Source of the DNA: Prescottella equi
GTDB lineage: Bacteria; Actinomycetota; Actinomycetes; Mycobacteriales; Mycobacteriaceae
DNA: 64,000 bases
Reading direction: 5' to 3'
NCBI RefSeq assembly: GCF_002094305.1
Contig: NZ_LWTX01000001.1
Span: 372,001-436,000, forward strand
The notes under the pieces are model-generated. The model saw nothing but the letters and a program-made list of their open reading frames with translations. It was not told where the DNA came from and did no database searches. Below are positions 46,548-56,978 of the stretch, one piece after another. How positions within the stretch are numbered: the stretch's first letter is position 1; each line of letters opens with the position of its first letter. A program made the translations under genes and the position numbers.

Positions 46548-47550
46548 CGTGTGCACCTCCGCCCGCGATCTGGGCCAGCAGGTGTTCGAGGATCGGATCC
46601 AGCACCTCGAGGCCGTCCTTCACGCCGCCGGGCGAGCCCGGCAGGTTCACGATCAAGGTCCGGCCCGCGAGTCCGACGAGGCCGCGGCTGAGCGACGCGT
46701 GCGGTGTCACCTGCGTGCCGACCCGGCGCATCTCCTCGGCGACGCCCGGCAACTCCCGATCGAGCACCGCACGGGTGGCTTCGGGGGTCGCGTCGGTGGG
46801 GGAGGCGCCGGTCCCGCCGGTGGTGAGGACGAGGGCCGGGGCGTCGGCGAGGGCGTCGGCGAGGCCGGCCGCGATGTCGGCGTCGGCGTACACGAGGGGA
46901 CCGCGCACCGTGTACCCGCGGTCGGTGAGCCATTCGGCGATCGCCGGGCCAGTCGTATCGGGCCGGGTACCGCGCGCACCGCCGGTGGAGGCCACCAGCA
47001 CCGTCGCCGAATCGGGGCGCACCTCGGGCCGTGCCGGCGCCGGTGCGGCGGTGTCGCCGCCGCGCTCGTCGCGTCGCCAGCTCCCGCGCTTGCCGCCCTC
47101 CTTCGTCAGGAGCCGGACACCGTCGAGTCTCGCGGCCGGGTCCACTGCCTTGACCATGTCGTGCAGGGTGAGACCGGCAACCGCGACCGCGGTCAACGCT
47201 TCCATCTCGACCCCGGTGGGGCCCTTGGTCTTCGCGGTCGCCTCGATGGTGATGGACGAGTCGGTGAACCCGAACTCGACCTTCACCGACGACAGCGCCA
47301 GCTGGTGGCACAGCGGGATCAGCTCCGACGTCTTCTTCGCGCCCGAGATGCCGGCGATGCGTGCCGTCGACAGGACGTCGGCCTTCGGCATGTCGTCGGC
47401 GCGCACCAACGCGACCACCTCGGGTGTCGTCACGAGTTCGCCGGCGGCGACCGCGATCCGGGTCGTGTCCGCCTTCGCGCTCACATCAACCATCCGGGCA
47501 CGGCCCTCGCCGTCGAGATGGCTCAGTTCGGTCATGTTCTGCTCGCTCAC
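46540..47550 (-). CDS. moaCB: Fused MoaC / MogA(MoaB) molybdenum cofactor protein
   Basis: A 336-aa fusion. Residues 5-165 are MoaC (GRARMVDVSAKADTTRIAVA, SGAKKTSELIPLCHQL with the catalytic His and Lys, GPTGVEMEALTAVAVAGLTLHDM). Residues about 205-330 are a MogA/MoaB adenylyltransferase (VLVASTGG, LVLTTGGTGASPTDATPEA, NLPGSPGGVKDGL). A Pro/Arg-rich linker joins them. The first half makes cyclic pyranopterin phosphate, the second adenylates molybdopterin. Start GTG 47550 shares its G with the moeA TAG stop. Confidence 0.94.
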   Translation of the reverse strand: MSEQNMTELSHLDGEGRARMVDVSAKADTTRIAVAAGELVTTPEVVALVRADDMPKADVLSTARIAGISGAKKTSELIPLCHQLALSSVKVEFGFTDSSITIEATAKTKGPTGVEMEALTAVAVAGLTLHDMVKAVDPAARLDGVRLLTKEGGKRGSWRRDERGGDTAAPAPARPEVRPDSATVLVASTGGARGTRPDTTGPAIAEWLTDRGYTVRGPLVYADADIAAGLADALADAPALVLTTGGTGASPTDATPEATRAVLDRELPGVAEEMRRVGTQVTPHASLSRGLVGLAGRTLIVNLPGSPGGVKDGLEVLDPILEHLLAQIAGGGAHDE

Positions 47551-48746
47551 TACAGGGGCCACACCTTCACTCGGTCGCCCGCGGCGAGGGACACCGCGTC
47601 GGCTGGAACATCGATCAACACGTCGGCCCACGCGAGTGCCGCCACGAGATGGGACCCGGGACCGGACACCACCTCCACACCCGAGCCGGTGCGACGGCCG
47701 CGCAGGAACTGGCGTTTCCCGGCGACCGAGGTCACGGCGTGCGCGAGGGGCGCGTCCTCCCGCGGCACCTCGGGCAGCCCGGCGGCCCGGCGCAGCAGCG
47801 GGCGCACGAACACTTCGAAAGAAACCATCGTGCTCACCGGGTTACCCGGGAACGTCAGCACCGGAACCTCGTCGACCAGGGCCAGACCCTGCGGCCCGCC
47901 GGGTTGCATCGCCACCGGCCCGAAGCGGGCGCCCAGTTCGGCGAGTACGTCCTTGACGACCTCGTAGTCGCCCATCGAGACGCCGCCCGACGTGATCACG
48001 AGTTCGGCGCGGGCGATCGCGCGGCGCAGGCAGGTCCGGAAGACGTCCGGGTCGTCGCTACTGCGGTCCGTCACCGACACCTCGGCGCCGTTCGCGCGCA
48101 GGCTCGCCGACAGTGCCGCGCCGTTGGAGTCGAAGATCTGCCCCGGCTCCGGGGTGGCACCCGCGTCCACCAGTTCCGCCCCCGTCGTGATCACCGCGAC
48201 GCGCGGCCGGGTGCGCACGGCCACCGCCGCCAGGCCCACCGCGGCCAGCACGCCGAGATGACGGGGTTCGAGCAGGGTTCCGGCGGAGAGCAGCAGCATG
48301 CCGGTGCGGACGTCGCTTCCGCGTTCGCGCACGAAATCGCCGACGGCGCGCGAACGGTGAACCGTGACCTTGCCGTCGGACACCTCGGTGTCCTCCACGG
48401 GGACAACGGCTTCCGCGCCCTCCGGGAGTACCGCCCCCGTCATGATCCGTACCGCGGTGCCCGGCACGTGCCGGGCCGGCTCGGCCGGGCCGGCCGGCAC
48501 CGTCGCCACGATCGGCAGCGTCGCCGGGACGGTGGCGATCGACGCGGCGTCCACCGCGAAGCCGTCCATCTGGGAATTGCGGAACAGCGGCAGATCGACA
48601 GGGGAGCAGACGTCGTGGGACAGCACCCGACCGAGGGCGTCCGCCAGCCGGACGGTCTCGGTGGGCCGCGTGAGCATCGGCGCGAGGAGTTCGGCCACGT
48701 CGGCGGCATGGTCTTCGACGGATCGCGCACCCGGACGTTGTGCCAT
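47550..48746 (-). CDS. moeA: Molybdopterin molybdenumtransferase
   Basis: A 398-aa protein from ATG 48746. PVDLPLFRNSQMDGFAVDAASI near the N-terminus, VRIMTGAVLPEGAEAVVPVEDT, the MPT-binding SGGVSMGDYEVVKDVL, and LTFPGNPVSTMVSFEVFVRPLL are classic MoeA blocks. It inserts molybdate into adenylated molybdopterin. It forms a leftward operon moeA-moaCB-moaE with overlapping ends and stands back to back with moaA. Confidence 0.95.
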   Translation of the reverse strand: MAQRPGARSVEDHAADVAELLAPMLTRPTETVRLADALGRVLSHDVCSPVDLPLFRNSQMDGFAVDAASIATVPATLPIVATVPAGPAEPARHVPGTAVRIMTGAVLPEGAEAVVPVEDTEVSDGKVTVHRSRAVGDFVRERGSDVRTGMLLLSAGTLLEPRHLGVLAAVGLAAVAVRTRPRVAVITTGAELVDAGATPEPGQIFDSNGAALSASLRANGAEVSVTDRSSDDPDVFRTCLRRAIARAELVITSGGVSMGDYEVVKDVLAELGARFGPVAMQPGGPQGLALVDEVPVLTFPGNPVSTMVSFEVFVRPLLRRAAGLPEVPREDAPLAHAVTSVAGKRQFLRGRRTGSGVEVVSGPGSHLVAALAWADVLIDVPADAVSLAAGDRVKVWPL

Positions 48747-48809
48747 GAGAACCAATCCTAGGCATCCGTCGTCGCGCCCGCGGGCGGTGACGGCGGCATA
48801 CTGGGGGAC

Positions 48810-49889
48810 ATGGTGACAACGGCGCGGACGGCGACGGCGGTGAACGTGGGAATCCCCACCGTGCGGTCGGCGGCGCCGTCGACGGACGGGCGACCTGACG
48901 TGCCCGAACTGCTGGACGGTTTCGGGCGGGTCGCGCGGGACCTGCGGGTGTCGATCACCGAGAAGTGCTCGCTGCGGTGTACGTACTGCATGCCCGCAGA
49001 GGGGCTGCCCGCGATCCCGGCCCGAGACCTGCTCACCGCCGACGAGATCATCCGGCTTGTCGGAGTGGCGGTGCACCGCCTCGGGATCCGCGAAGTGCGG
49101 TTCACCGGTGGCGAACCGCTGATGCGCCGTGACCTCGAGGTGATCGTCGCCGGGTGCAGCGAGCTGGTACCCGGGATTCCGCTGTCGATGACGACCAATG
49201 CGGTCGGTCTCGAGCACCGCGCTGTCGGCCTCGCCCGCGCCGGACTCTCGCGCGTCAACGTCTCGCTGGACACGATCGACCGCCGGCACTTCGCTGAACT
49301 GACCCGACGCGACCGCCTCGAGTCGGTGCTGACGGGAATCCGCGCAGCACAGGATGCCGGACTCGCGCCGCTCAAGATCAATGCGGTGCTGATGGCCGAA
49401 ACGCTGGACGGTGCAGCCGATCTCCTGCAGTGGTGCCTCGACGCGGGGTGTGCGCTACGTTTCATCGAGGAGATGCCGCTCGACGCGGACCACGAGTGGG
49501 CACGGGGGAACATGGTGGACGCGCAGACCCTGCTCGGGGTTCTCGGCGAGCGCTTCGACCTACAGGAGGTGGGGCGCGAGGATCCGTCCGCGCCCGCCGA
49601 GGAATGGCTCGTGAACGGGGGCCCGGCGACGGTCGGAATCATCGCGTCGGTCACCCGATCGTTCTGCGAGGAGTGCGACCGCACCAGGCTCACCGCGGAG
49701 GGGACCGTGCGTTCGTGCTTGTTCAGCGACCGCGAGGTGGACCTGCGGGACGCCCTGCGCTCCGGCGCCGACGACGAGACCCTGGCCGAGATGTGGCGGG
49801 CCGCGATGTGGGACAAGTGGGCCGGACACGGCATCAACGCGGCGGGTTTCGTCCCGCCGAGGCGGAGCATGGGAGCGATCGGTGGCTGA
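48810..49889 (+). CDS. moaA: GTP 3',8-cyclase
   Basis: A 359-aa radical SAM enzyme, the first step of Mo-cofactor synthesis. [13 protein letters not shown] binds the N-terminal 4Fe-4S cluster and [15 protein letters not shown] follows, and [18 protein letters not shown] binds the second cluster that holds GTP. The end is the conserved Gly-Gly. It starts 64 bp from moeA in the other direction, so the gap 48747-48809 holds both promoters. It overlaps moaD by 8 bp. Confidence 0.96.
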   Translation: MVTTARTATAVNVGIPTVRSAAPSTDGRPDVPELLDGFGRVARDLRVSITEKCSLRCTYCMPAEGLPAIPARDLLTADEIIRLVGVAVHRLGIREVRFTGGEPLMRRDLEVIVAGCSELVPGIPLSMTTNAVGLEHRAVGLARAGLSRVNVSLDTIDRRHFAELTRRDRLESVLTGIRAAQDAGLAPLKINAVLMAETLDGAADLLQWCLDAGCALRFIEEMPLDADHEWARGNMVDAQTLLGVLGERFDLQEVGREDPSAPAEEWLVNGGPATVGIIASVTRSFCEECDRTRLTAEGTVRSCLFSDREVDLRDALRSGADDETLAEMWRAAMWDKWAGHGINAAGFVPPRRSMGAIGG

Positions 49890-50163
49890 GACGGACTTCG
49901 GGACCCTCGAGACGGTGCGCACGGTGCAGGTGCGGTACTTCGCGGCGGCGGCGGAGGCCGCGGGCCGAACCGAGGAGACGCTGACGGTGCCCGTCGGCGC
50001 GGATCTGGCGCACCTGCGGGTGGTACTCGCCGAACGCTACGGCGAACAGATGGCGAAGGTCCTCGGGGTCGCCGCGTATCTCGTCGACTCCGAGCTCACG
50101 CGCGACCCGAGCAGCGGGGTGGGCGCGCAGGTGGACGTGCTCCCTCCGTTCGCGGGCGGCTGA
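49882..50163 (+). CDS. moaD: Molybdopterin synthase sulfur carrier subunit
   Basis: A 93-aa ubiquitin-like protein from GTG 49882. [18 protein letters not shown] and [10 protein letters not shown] are typical; the terminal Gly-Gly carries the thiocarboxylate. It works with MoaE from the divergent operon. Confidence 0.94.
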   Translation: MAETDFGTLETVRTVQVRYFAAAAEAAGRTEETLTVPVGADLAHLRVVLAERYGEQMAKVLGVAAYLVDSELTRDPSSGVGAQVDVLPPFAGG

Positions 50164-50170
50164 CCACCCG

Positions 50171-50941
50171 CTACTGCGCCGCCAACCATTGATCGAAGGT
50201 CACCGTCCCGAAGTGGTTGTCGGGCACCAGGTTCGAGCCGTTTCGCCAGAACGAGCCCATCGCGCCCGGCATCGGCAGGTCCGTCACCCGTCCGCGGGCA
50301 CCCGTGGCCGCCTTCCACGCCTGCGCCATCTCGCGCATCGTGAGGATCTGCGGTCCCGCGACGACCACCGGATCAGCCGTCACCGAGGGCGTCTGCGCGG
50401 CGTCGACGAGGGCGCGTGCGACGTCCGCGGTGTCGATCGACTGGAAGCGGGCACCGGTGAACGCCGGGATCAGGCCCAGCTTCGATGTGGGGGCGCACAG
50501 CATCGGCACGAACTCGTGGAACTGTGTCGCCCGCACCACCTGCGTCGGCAGCGGCGACGCCGCGTACCGCTGTTCCTGCTCGGTCTTGGCGCGGTAGTAC
50601 CCGAACGTGCTGCGGTCGACGTTCACGATCGACAGCAGCACGGCGCGCGAGACCCCCGCCTCGCGTGCCGCCGACAGCAGATTCCCCGCCCCGGTCGTCA
50701 GGACCGGTCGAGTGCGGCGGGTCTTGCCGTCGGTCGTGTCGATGACGATGTCGACACCGTCGAGAGCCTGCGCGAGTCCGGCGCCCGTGAGCAGATCGCC
50801 CGCGGCCTGTTCGACGCCGGCTCCCAGTGCCCCGCCGCGGCGGCTCAGCACCCGAACCGTCTCCCCGCGCCGCACCAGTTCGGCCACCACCGACCGGCCC
50901 GCCACCCCGGTGCCGCCCGCCACCAGATACGTCGTCACCAC
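50171..50941 (-). CDS. NmrA/SDR-like NAD(P)-binding protein
   Basis: A 256-aa atypical short-chain dehydrogenase. The Rossmann motif GGTGVAGRSV is at residues 9-18; LSRRGG follows the second strand; SIVNVDRSTFGYYRAKTEQE has the Tyr/Lys-like region of the complex I NDUFA9/NmrA group; VVRATQFHEFVP follows. Members act as NADPH sensors or reductases. The target is unknown. Confidence 0.85.
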   Translation of the reverse strand: MVTTYLVAGGTGVAGRSVVAELVRRGETVRVLSRRGGALGAGVEQAAGDLLTGAGLAQALDGVDIVIDTTDGKTRRTRPVLTTGAGNLLSAAREAGVSRAVLLSIVNVDRSTFGYYRAKTEQEQRYAASPLPTQVVRATQFHEFVPMLCAPTSKLGLIPAFTGARFQSIDTADVARALVDAAQTPSVTADPVVVAGPQILTMREMAQAWKAATGARGRVTDLPMPGAMGSFWRNGSNLVPDNHFGTVTFDQWLAAQ

Positions 50942-50977
50942 CGCCCCCTGTCGTCCGCTCTCGGGCTCGGCCCTCCG

Positions 50978-51823
50978 TCAGTCCTCGCGCCACCACGTGT
51001 CGAGAGGCGTCACCGGCACCGTTCGCTTGTGGCGGGTGTTCAGGTACATGCGTTCGAGCTCGAGGGCCACGTCGTCGGCGACGTCCCGGCCCTCGAGGAA
51101 GTCGTCGATCTGCTGGTAGGTGACGCCGAGCGCCACCTCGTCCGGCAGCGACGGCCGGTCGTCCTCCAGGTCGGCGGTGGGCACCTTCCGCCATGTCGAG
51201 TCCGGCGCGCCCATCTCCTGCAGGAGCGCGGCGCCTTGACGCTTGGTGAGTCCGGTGAGCGGGGTGAGGTCCGCGCCTCCGTCTCCGAACTTGGTGAAGA
51301 ATCCGGTCAGCGCCTCCGCGGCATGGTCGGTACCCACCACGAGGTAGCCGAGCTCACCCGCGATCGCGTACTGGATCATCATCCGCTCACGGGCTTTGAT
51401 GTTGCCGCGCACGAAGTCCCGCAGCTGCCCACCGTCGCCGAGGATCTCGCGCAGCGCGCCCGACGCCTCGCCCGCTGTCGCGTCGGTACCGGGCTTGACG
51501 TTCACCGCGAGGGACCGGTCCGGCGCGATGAACTTCAACGCGACCTGGGCGTCCTCCTCGTCGACCTGCGCGCCGTACGGCAACCGGACGGCGACGAATT
51601 CGGCGGTGTGCCCCTCCGCACGCAGTTCCTCCGCCGCCAGTTGTGCCAGCCGGCCGGCGAGGGTGCTGTCCTGCCCGCCGCTGATACCGAGGACGAAACC
51701 CTTCGCCGGAGTGGAGAGCAGGTACTCCTTCATGAACTGCACCCGACTGCGGATCTGGGCCTCCGGATCGATCGTCGGCTCCACACCGAGTTCCGCGATG
51801 ATCCGTGCACGCGAGATAGCCAT
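50978..51823 (-). CDS. nadE: Ammonia-dependent NAD+ synthetase
   Basis: A 281-aa protein from ATG 51823. [18 protein letters not shown] is the PP-loop that binds [36 protein letters not shown] and [28 protein letters not shown] are conserved NadE blocks. No glutaminase domain is present, so it uses free ammonia. It makes NAD+ from deamido-NAD+. Confidence 0.95.
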   Translation of the reverse strand: MAISRARIIAELGVEPTIDPEAQIRSRVQFMKEYLLSTPAKGFVLGISGGQDSTLAGRLAQLAAEELRAEGHTAEFVAVRLPYGAQVDEEDAQVALKFIAPDRSLAVNVKPGTDATAGEASGALREILGDGGQLRDFVRGNIKARERMMIQYAIAGELGYLVVGTDHAAEALTGFFTKFGDGGADLTPLTGLTKRQGAALLQEMGAPDSTWRKVPTADLEDDRPSLPDEVALGVTYQQIDDFLEGRDVADDVALELERMYLNTRHKRTVPVTPLDTWWRED

Positions 51824-51927
51824 GGCAGAACTGTAGCGAGCACGGGTCGGGTGTGCAGCCCTGCGAACCGGCACGGCAGGATGTGGCCCGACGTCACCGG
51901 CGGCGTCACGGAACTCGGGAGAGCCTG

Positions 51928-52491
51928 ATGAGTAGCACCGGCATCCTCGTGGTGAGCGCCACGCGGGAGGAAGCGGCCCACGTGCCCGACGGCATCGACG
52001 TCGTCGTCACGGGGATCGGCAAGGTCGCGGCCGCCGTCGCCGTGACGCAGGCTCTCGCCGGCTATGCCCCGGACCGCCTGCCCCTGGTGGTCAACATCGG
52101 CACTGCCGGTGCGCTGCACGGCCATCACGCGGGGCTGTACGTGCCGTCGGCGGTGCTGAACCACGACATCAGCGCCGAGGTACTGCGCTCGTTGGGCCAC
52201 CCGGTGCGCGACGCGATCGACCTCGCCGACGGAGATGGGACGGTCCTCGCGACGGGCGACACCTTCGTCTCCGACGCCGCGGTCCGCGACGCTCTCGCCG
52301 CGCGCGCCGACCTGGTCGACATGGAGGGGTTCGCGGTCGCGTTCGCGTGCGATCGGCTGGGCGCCCGCTGCCGGCTGGTCAAGCACGTGAGCGATCACGC
52401 GGACGACTCCGCGATGGACTGGCCCGCGCAGGTGGACGCCAGCGCACGCGTGCTCGCGGACTGGCTGACCCGGACGTTCGGACCGCGCTAA
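51928..52491 (+). CDS. MTA/SAH-type nucleosidase family protein
   Basis: A 187-aa purine phosphorylase-like protein from ATG 51928 (CGGGAGAGCC upstream). [37 protein letters not shown] and [16 protein letters not shown] match the nucleosidase fold with the catalytic Glu-containing DMEG motif and an Asp further on ([10 protein letters not shown]). It is shorter than typical MTA/SAH nucleosidase (about 230 aa). It probably cleaves a nucleoside such as methylthioadenosine. Confidence 0.8.
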   Translation: MSSTGILVVSATREEAAHVPDGIDVVVTGIGKVAAAVAVTQALAGYAPDRLPLVVNIGTAGALHGHHAGLYVPSAVLNHDISAEVLRSLGHPVRDAIDLADGDGTVLATGDTFVSDAAVRDALAARADLVDMEGFAVAFACDRLGARCRLVKHVSDHADDSAMDWPAQVDASARVLADWLTRTFGPR

Positions 52492-53111
52492 CCGGGCTCG
52501 TCGGGACGGTCCCGGTCCCGGCCGGTGGACAGGTCGCCGCACGGGACGGCGGCCACCGCGGCGCGGTGCGTCCGCAGATACTCCCGCGCGCCCGCGTCGC
52601 CGGCGGCGCGGGCCGCGATCGGCCCCCAGTGTCGCCGCCCGAGGACGACGGGGTGCCCGGGCGTGACACCGAAGTACGCGCGGGCCATCCCGCTCGGTGT
52701 GCTCGTGGCGGCGTCGATGGTGCGGGCGACTACGTCGGGCCCGACGTCCGGCAGGTCGACGAGATGGACGGCGACGTAGTCCGCGTCCGAGTCCTCGGCG
52801 ATCGCATCGAGTCCGGCGCGCAGCGACTCTCCCATGCCCTCGGCCCAGCGCGGTGCGTACACCGCCTCGGCCCCGGACGGAAGCGCGGCGCGTGCGGCCC
52901 CCAGCACGACGAGAACGCGCCCGCACCCGCCGGACCGCAGGGCGTGGACCGCCGCGCGGAGCCATTGGCCCTCGTGGGCAAGCACTTTCGGGTAGCCGTA
53001 GCGACGCCCGGCTCCCGCGGCCAGCAGCAGTCCGACGACGTGGTCCGTCCGGGCTCCGGGGACGGCGCCCACGCCACTCCCCGGCACCGCGGTGCCGCCG
53101 CCGTCGCTCAT
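52488..53111 (-). CDS. MobA/MocA-like nucleotidyltransferase
   Basis: A 207-aa protein from ATG 53111. GLLLAAGAGRRYGYPKVLAHEGQWL is the NTP-binding start; RVLVVLGA, HLVDLPDVGPDVVA (metal Asp), and GHPVVLGRRHWGPIAARAAGDAGAREYLRTH follow, in the order of the Mo-cofactor cytidylyl/guanylyl-transferase family. It may attach CMP or GMP to molybdopterin for the xanthine-dehydrogenase-type enzyme downstream. It overlaps the upstream MFS gene by 4 bp and meets the nucleosidase gene tail to tail. Confidence 0.85.
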   Translation of the reverse strand: MSDGGGTAVPGSGVGAVPGARTDHVVGLLLAAGAGRRYGYPKVLAHEGQWLRAAVHALRSGGCGRVLVVLGAARAALPSGAEAVYAPRWAEGMGESLRAGLDAIAEDSDADYVAVHLVDLPDVGPDVVARTIDAATSTPSGMARAYFGVTPGHPVVLGRRHWGPIAARAAGDAGAREYLRTHRAAVAAVPCGDLSTGRDRDRPDEPG

Positions 53112-54310
53112 CGGCCGACCGGCGAGACGTCGTCGCGGCGTGCGGGACGGGCGCGGGGAGCGGGTGCGGTCCTCGCGACCAGGACCGACGCGATCATCAG
53201 GACGGCGATCGCAGCGAAGCACGTCCCGTACCCGATCCGCGGCGCCAGGACGGAGACGAGGAACGGCAGCGCGAATCCCAGGTAGATCAGGCAGTAGTAG
53301 ACCGCGACCGACTGTGCGAGTTCGTCCTCCGGCGCGAGTCGTTCGACCGCGACCAGGCCGGAGATCAAAAGCACTCCGTAGCACGAACCGAGCAGAAGCG
53401 CCGCCCCGAAGACCGCGACGACCGCGACGGCGCCGTCGGTGTGGACGACGACGCCGGCTGCACCGAGTCCCAGCACACCGAGTACCGCTCCCGCCGGTGC
53501 CCCCCACTCCTCGCGGTGCTCCAGAAACCGCCGGACCCACGGCTGGATCACCGCTCCGGTGATCATGGTGAGCGCCGCGATCGTTCCGGTGAACGCGATC
53601 GATACCGCATCCAGTGACTGCTCGACGCGTGGCGGGAGCGTCGCGAAGGCGATGGTCGCGGTGCCGAACACCCACGGTGTCCAGGGAACCACGCCCCGTA
53701 GGAAGGGCGCCTTCGACAGCGCCGTCACCCGGGTGGCCGCCGGAGCCGTTCGGACGGTACGAGTCTCGGGCACCGGCCACACCAGCGCCAGGGCGGCGAT
53801 CATCAGCGCGATGTGGACAACGTACGGCGACACCTGAGGTGCGGGCAGCCACTGCGCCACCACGCCGGCGAACAACGCGCCGCATCCGAAGCCCGCCGAC
53901 AGGGACACCGCGGCCCGGCGCGCGCCGGCGCCGACGGGCGCCCGGGCACTGAGTTCCTTCATCCATGCGGTGCCCGCACCGAACGCCATGCCGGACGCGA
54001 CTCCGGCGAGCACCCGCCCGACGTAGAGCAGTTCGGGACTGAGGGGACCGAGCAGAAGGACGAGGGAGGAGACCACCGAGACGGGGATCATCGAGCGGAT
54101 GACCACCCGGCGTCCCGCACGATCGGCGACGCGACCGAAGTACAGCAGCGCGGGAACGAGGCCGAGCACGTAGGCGCCGAGCATCGCGGTGAACGATCCG
54201 CTCGTGAGCCCCAGGTGCCGGCTGTAGACGAGCTGCATCGGTGCGAACTGGTTGGCTCCCCAGCTCACCGCGAACAGGGCGACGGCGAGACGCAACCACG
54301 GGGCAGGCAT
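53108..54310 (-). CDS. MFS transporter
   Basis: A 400-aa protein with 12 predicted spans. LGLVPALLYFGRVADRAGRRVVI is motif A; VGRVLAGVASGMAFGAGTAWMKEL resembles motif C. Ala, Val and Leu dominate. The substrate is unknown; it forms a two-gene leftward operon with the nucleotidyltransferase, though a functional link is uncertain. Confidence 0.85.
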   Translation of the reverse strand: MPAPWLRLAVALFAVSWGANQFAPMQLVYSRHLGLTSGSFTAMLGAYVLGLVPALLYFGRVADRAGRRVVIRSMIPVSVVSSLVLLLGPLSPELLYVGRVLAGVASGMAFGAGTAWMKELSARAPVGAGARRAAVSLSAGFGCGALFAGVVAQWLPAPQVSPYVVHIALMIAALALVWPVPETRTVRTAPAATRVTALSKAPFLRGVVPWTPWVFGTATIAFATLPPRVEQSLDAVSIAFTGTIAALTMITGAVIQPWVRRFLEHREEWGAPAGAVLGVLGLGAAGVVVHTDGAVAVVAVFGAALLLGSCYGVLLISGLVAVERLAPEDELAQSVAVYYCLIYLGFALPFLVSVLAPRIGYGTCFAAIAVLMIASVLVARTAPAPRARPARRDDVSPVGR

Positions 54311-54453
54311 GGTCCGATCCTCGCAGAGGCGGGGAGGGGGTGGAGTATCAACTGTTCACAGCTCGGGTGTCGACTTGCTGTGGATCCTGGCCGTTTCGCA
54401 CCGGTTTTCGGCAGCCCTACCGTGTGCTGCACGACGATGCCGGAGGAGGCGCC

Positions 54454-55881
54454 GTGGCAGGATTCGGAGGCGGTCGGATCGGATCGACCGCGCGTGACAT
54501 CGCTCGCGCAGTAACCGGACGCGAGGTATCGGCGCAGGCCGTGATCGAGGAGCACCTGGACCACATCGGGAACTGCAACGCCCGGTGGAACGCGGTGGTC
54601 ACGGTGCCGGCGGAGCAGGCGTTGGCGGCGGCGGACCGCCTCGATCGCCGGCTGGCCCACGGTGACCCGGTCGGCCCGCTCGCCGGTGTGCCGTTCACCG
54701 TCAAGGATCTGATCGCCACCGCCGGGGTCCGCACGACGGCGGGGTCGCGGGCGCTCGCGGGGAACGTGCCCGCGGCCGATGCCCCGGCGGTGGCGGCGAT
54801 GAAGCGCGCCGGCGCAATCCTGGTGGGCAAGACCAACACCCCGGAGTTCGGGGCGAGCGGTCTGACGCACAACGACCTGTTCGGCTACACCCGCAACCCG
54901 CTGGGCACCGAAGCGGACCCGCGCTCTCCGGGCGGGTCGAGCGGCGGGGAGGCGGCGGCTCTCGCGGCGGGGATGAGCGCGGTGGGCCTCGGGACCGACT
55001 TCGGCGGCTCCGTCCGCTGGCCCGCACACTGCACCGGCCTCAGTTCCATTCGCCCGACGTCGGGCCGGGTGAGCGCGGACGGCCAGTACCCGGGAGTGGC
55101 CGCCGGCGACCGGGTGCTGGCCAACCCCGCGACCGTGCACGGCGTCGTGCAGACGATCGGCCCGCTGGCACGGACCCTCGACGACGCCGCGCTGGTCCTG
55201 CGGGTCGTGTCGTCTCGCCGGTTCCGGTGGGCCGATCCGGAGGACGTGGAGGTGGACGGGCTCGACATCACCTGGGCGGGTGGGGAGGGCACCGTTCCCG
55301 TCGAAGCGGGAATCGTTGCCGCGGTTGCGGAGACGGCCGGCGGACTCGGGGCCCGACGGTACGCCGGTTCGGCCCTCGAACGGGCGAACGACCTGTTCGG
55401 ACGACTGCGCGCCACCGAGACCGCGGCGGACATCGAGGCGTACGGCGCACCGTCCGACTTCGGGGCGAACATCCGGGCTGTGCTGGCGGCGGCCTCGGAA
55501 CGACGAAGCCACCGCGACGTCGAGGAGTTGTGGGCGCAGCGAGCGCGCCTCACCGCCGGGCTGCTCGACGAGATGGGAGACGTCCTCGTGCTCCCGGTCG
55601 CCTCGATCACCGCGCCACCGCTCGGGCTCGACACGTTCACGGTCGACGGCCACTCGCTGACCTGGCAGGATGCGCTCGCGTGCTGTCGGGCGATCAGCGT
55701 CACCGGACTTCCGTCCGTCGTCGTCCCGGTCGCGACGGCGGCCGACGGGTTGCCGATCGGCGTCCAGGTGATCGCGCGGCCGTGGCAGGAGCACGTCGCA
55801 CTCTCTGTGGCGCACCGTGTCCGCCGGACCAGTACCTACCGATCACCACACGAGGAGGCTTCGCGATGCGCGACATCCTGA
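54454..55881 (+). CDS. Amidase (amidase signature family)
   Basis: A 475-aa protein from GTG 54454 behind GGAGGAGG. The Ser-cisSer-Lys triad is intact: Lys in VPFTVKDLIA (about residue 88), cis-Ser in SPGGSSGGEAA, nucleophile Ser in GLGTDFGGSVRWPA. KTNTPEFGASG and the C-terminal GLPIGVQVIARPWQE are standard. It hydrolyses an amide, possibly an intermediate or derivative in purine breakdown given its place ahead of xdhC and the purine genes. It overlaps xdhC by 16 bp. Confidence 0.9.
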   Translation: MAGFGGGRIGSTARDIARAVTGREVSAQAVIEEHLDHIGNCNARWNAVVTVPAEQALAAADRLDRRLAHGDPVGPLAGVPFTVKDLIATAGVRTTAGSRALAGNVPAADAPAVAAMKRAGAILVGKTNTPEFGASGLTHNDLFGYTRNPLGTEADPRSPGGSSGGEAAALAAGMSAVGLGTDFGGSVRWPAHCTGLSSIRPTSGRVSADGQYPGVAAGDRVLANPATVHGVVQTIGPLARTLDDAALVLRVVSSRRFRWADPEDVEVDGLDITWAGGEGTVPVEAGIVAAVAETAGGLGARRYAGSALERANDLFGRLRATETAADIEAYGAPSDFGANIRAVLAAASERRSHRDVEELWAQRARLTAGLLDEMGDVLVLPVASITAPPLGLDTFTVDGHSLTWQDALACCRAISVTGLPSVVVPVATAADGLPIGVQVIARPWQEHVALSVAHRVRRTSTYRSPHEEASRCATS

Positions 55882-56978
55882 CGGAACTCACGGCGTGGTT
55901 CGACCGGGACGAAGCGTTCGCGCTCGCGACGGTCGTGCGCACGTGGAAGTCGTCACCACGCACGCCCGGCGCGGCGATGGCGGTGTCCGCGGCCGGTGAG
56001 GTCCTCGGCAGCGTGTCCGGGGGATGCGTCGAGAGCGCCGTGTACGAGTCGGCACTCGAGGTCCTCGCCGACGGATGCAGCCGGACGGAGGTGTTCTGCG
56101 TGGCCGACGACGATGCCATCGGGGTGGGGCTGACGTGCGGCGGGACGATCGAGGTGTTCGTCCAACGGGTCGACCGTGCCGCGTACCCGCAGTTCGCCGA
56201 GGTGGCACGCCTCGTCCGCGAGGGTGAGCCCGTCGCGGTGGTGACCGCCACGGATTCGGGGCGGCCGACTCGCCACACCGTGGTCACCGCGGCATCCTCG
56301 CGGGGGGCGGTGGAGGTGGCCGAGTCGGAAGTCGCCGACATCCGCTCGCGCTCCGCGGGAGGCACGTCGACGGTCTACGCGTTCGAACCGGCGACAGGGT
56401 CGTGCGCGTCGGCCATGGTCGAGGTGTTCGCGCCGCGGCCGCGGATGTACGTGTTCGGCGCGGTCGACTTCGCGGCGGCGATGTGCACGCTCGGCTCCTT
56501 CGCGGGCTACCACGTGACCGTCGTGGACGCCCGCCCGGTGTTCGCCACCCGGGCCCGGTTCCCCGGCGCGGACGAGGTGGTCGTGATGTGGCCGCACCGA
56601 TTCCTCGAGACCGCGCCCGTCGACGCACACACGGTGATGGCCGTTCTCACGCACGACGAGAAGTTCGACATTCCACTGCTCGAACGCGCGCTCCGCTCGG
56701 ACGCCTCGTACGTGGGGGCCATGGGCAGTCGGGCCACCCACGAGCGCCGCGTCGCCCTGCTGCGGGAGAGGGGCCTGACCGACGACGAACTGGGCCGACT
56801 GCACTCGCCGATCGGCCTCGACCTCGGCGCGCGAACTCCCGAGGAGACCGCGGTGTCGATCCTCGCGGAGATGATGAAGGTGGCACGCTCGGCAACGGCA
56901 CTCGAACTGCGTGATCTCGACGGCCCGATCCACCGGGACCGGCGGAGCGATGTCCGCCCCGCGGACTGCCCGGCTTGA
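55866..56978 (+). CDS. xdhC: XdhC-family molybdoenzyme maturation factor
   Basis: A 370-aa protein. LATVVRTWKSSPRTPGAAMAV, GSVSGGCVESAV and GVGLTCGGTIEVF are the N-terminal XdhC/CoxI motifs; a Rossmann domain (YVFGAVDFAAAMCTLG, VVDARPVFA, YVGAMGSRATHERR) follows. XdhC binds the Mo cofactor, helps its sulfuration and inserts it into xanthine dehydrogenase, encoded at 60-64 kb. It is coupled to the amidase gene. Confidence 0.93.
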   Translation: MRDILTELTAWFDRDEAFALATVVRTWKSSPRTPGAAMAVSAAGEVLGSVSGGCVESAVYESALEVLADGCSRTEVFCVADDDAIGVGLTCGGTIEVFVQRVDRAAYPQFAEVARLVREGEPVAVVTATDSGRPTRHTVVTAASSRGAVEVAESEVADIRSRSAGGTSTVYAFEPATGSCASAMVEVFAPRPRMYVFGAVDFAAAMCTLGSFAGYHVTVVDARPVFATRARFPGADEVVVMWPHRFLETAPVDAHTVMAVLTHDEKFDIPLLERALRSDASYVGAMGSRATHERRVALLRERGLTDDELGRLHSPIGLDLGARTPEETAVSILAEMMKVARSATALELRDLDGPIHRDRRSDVRPADCPA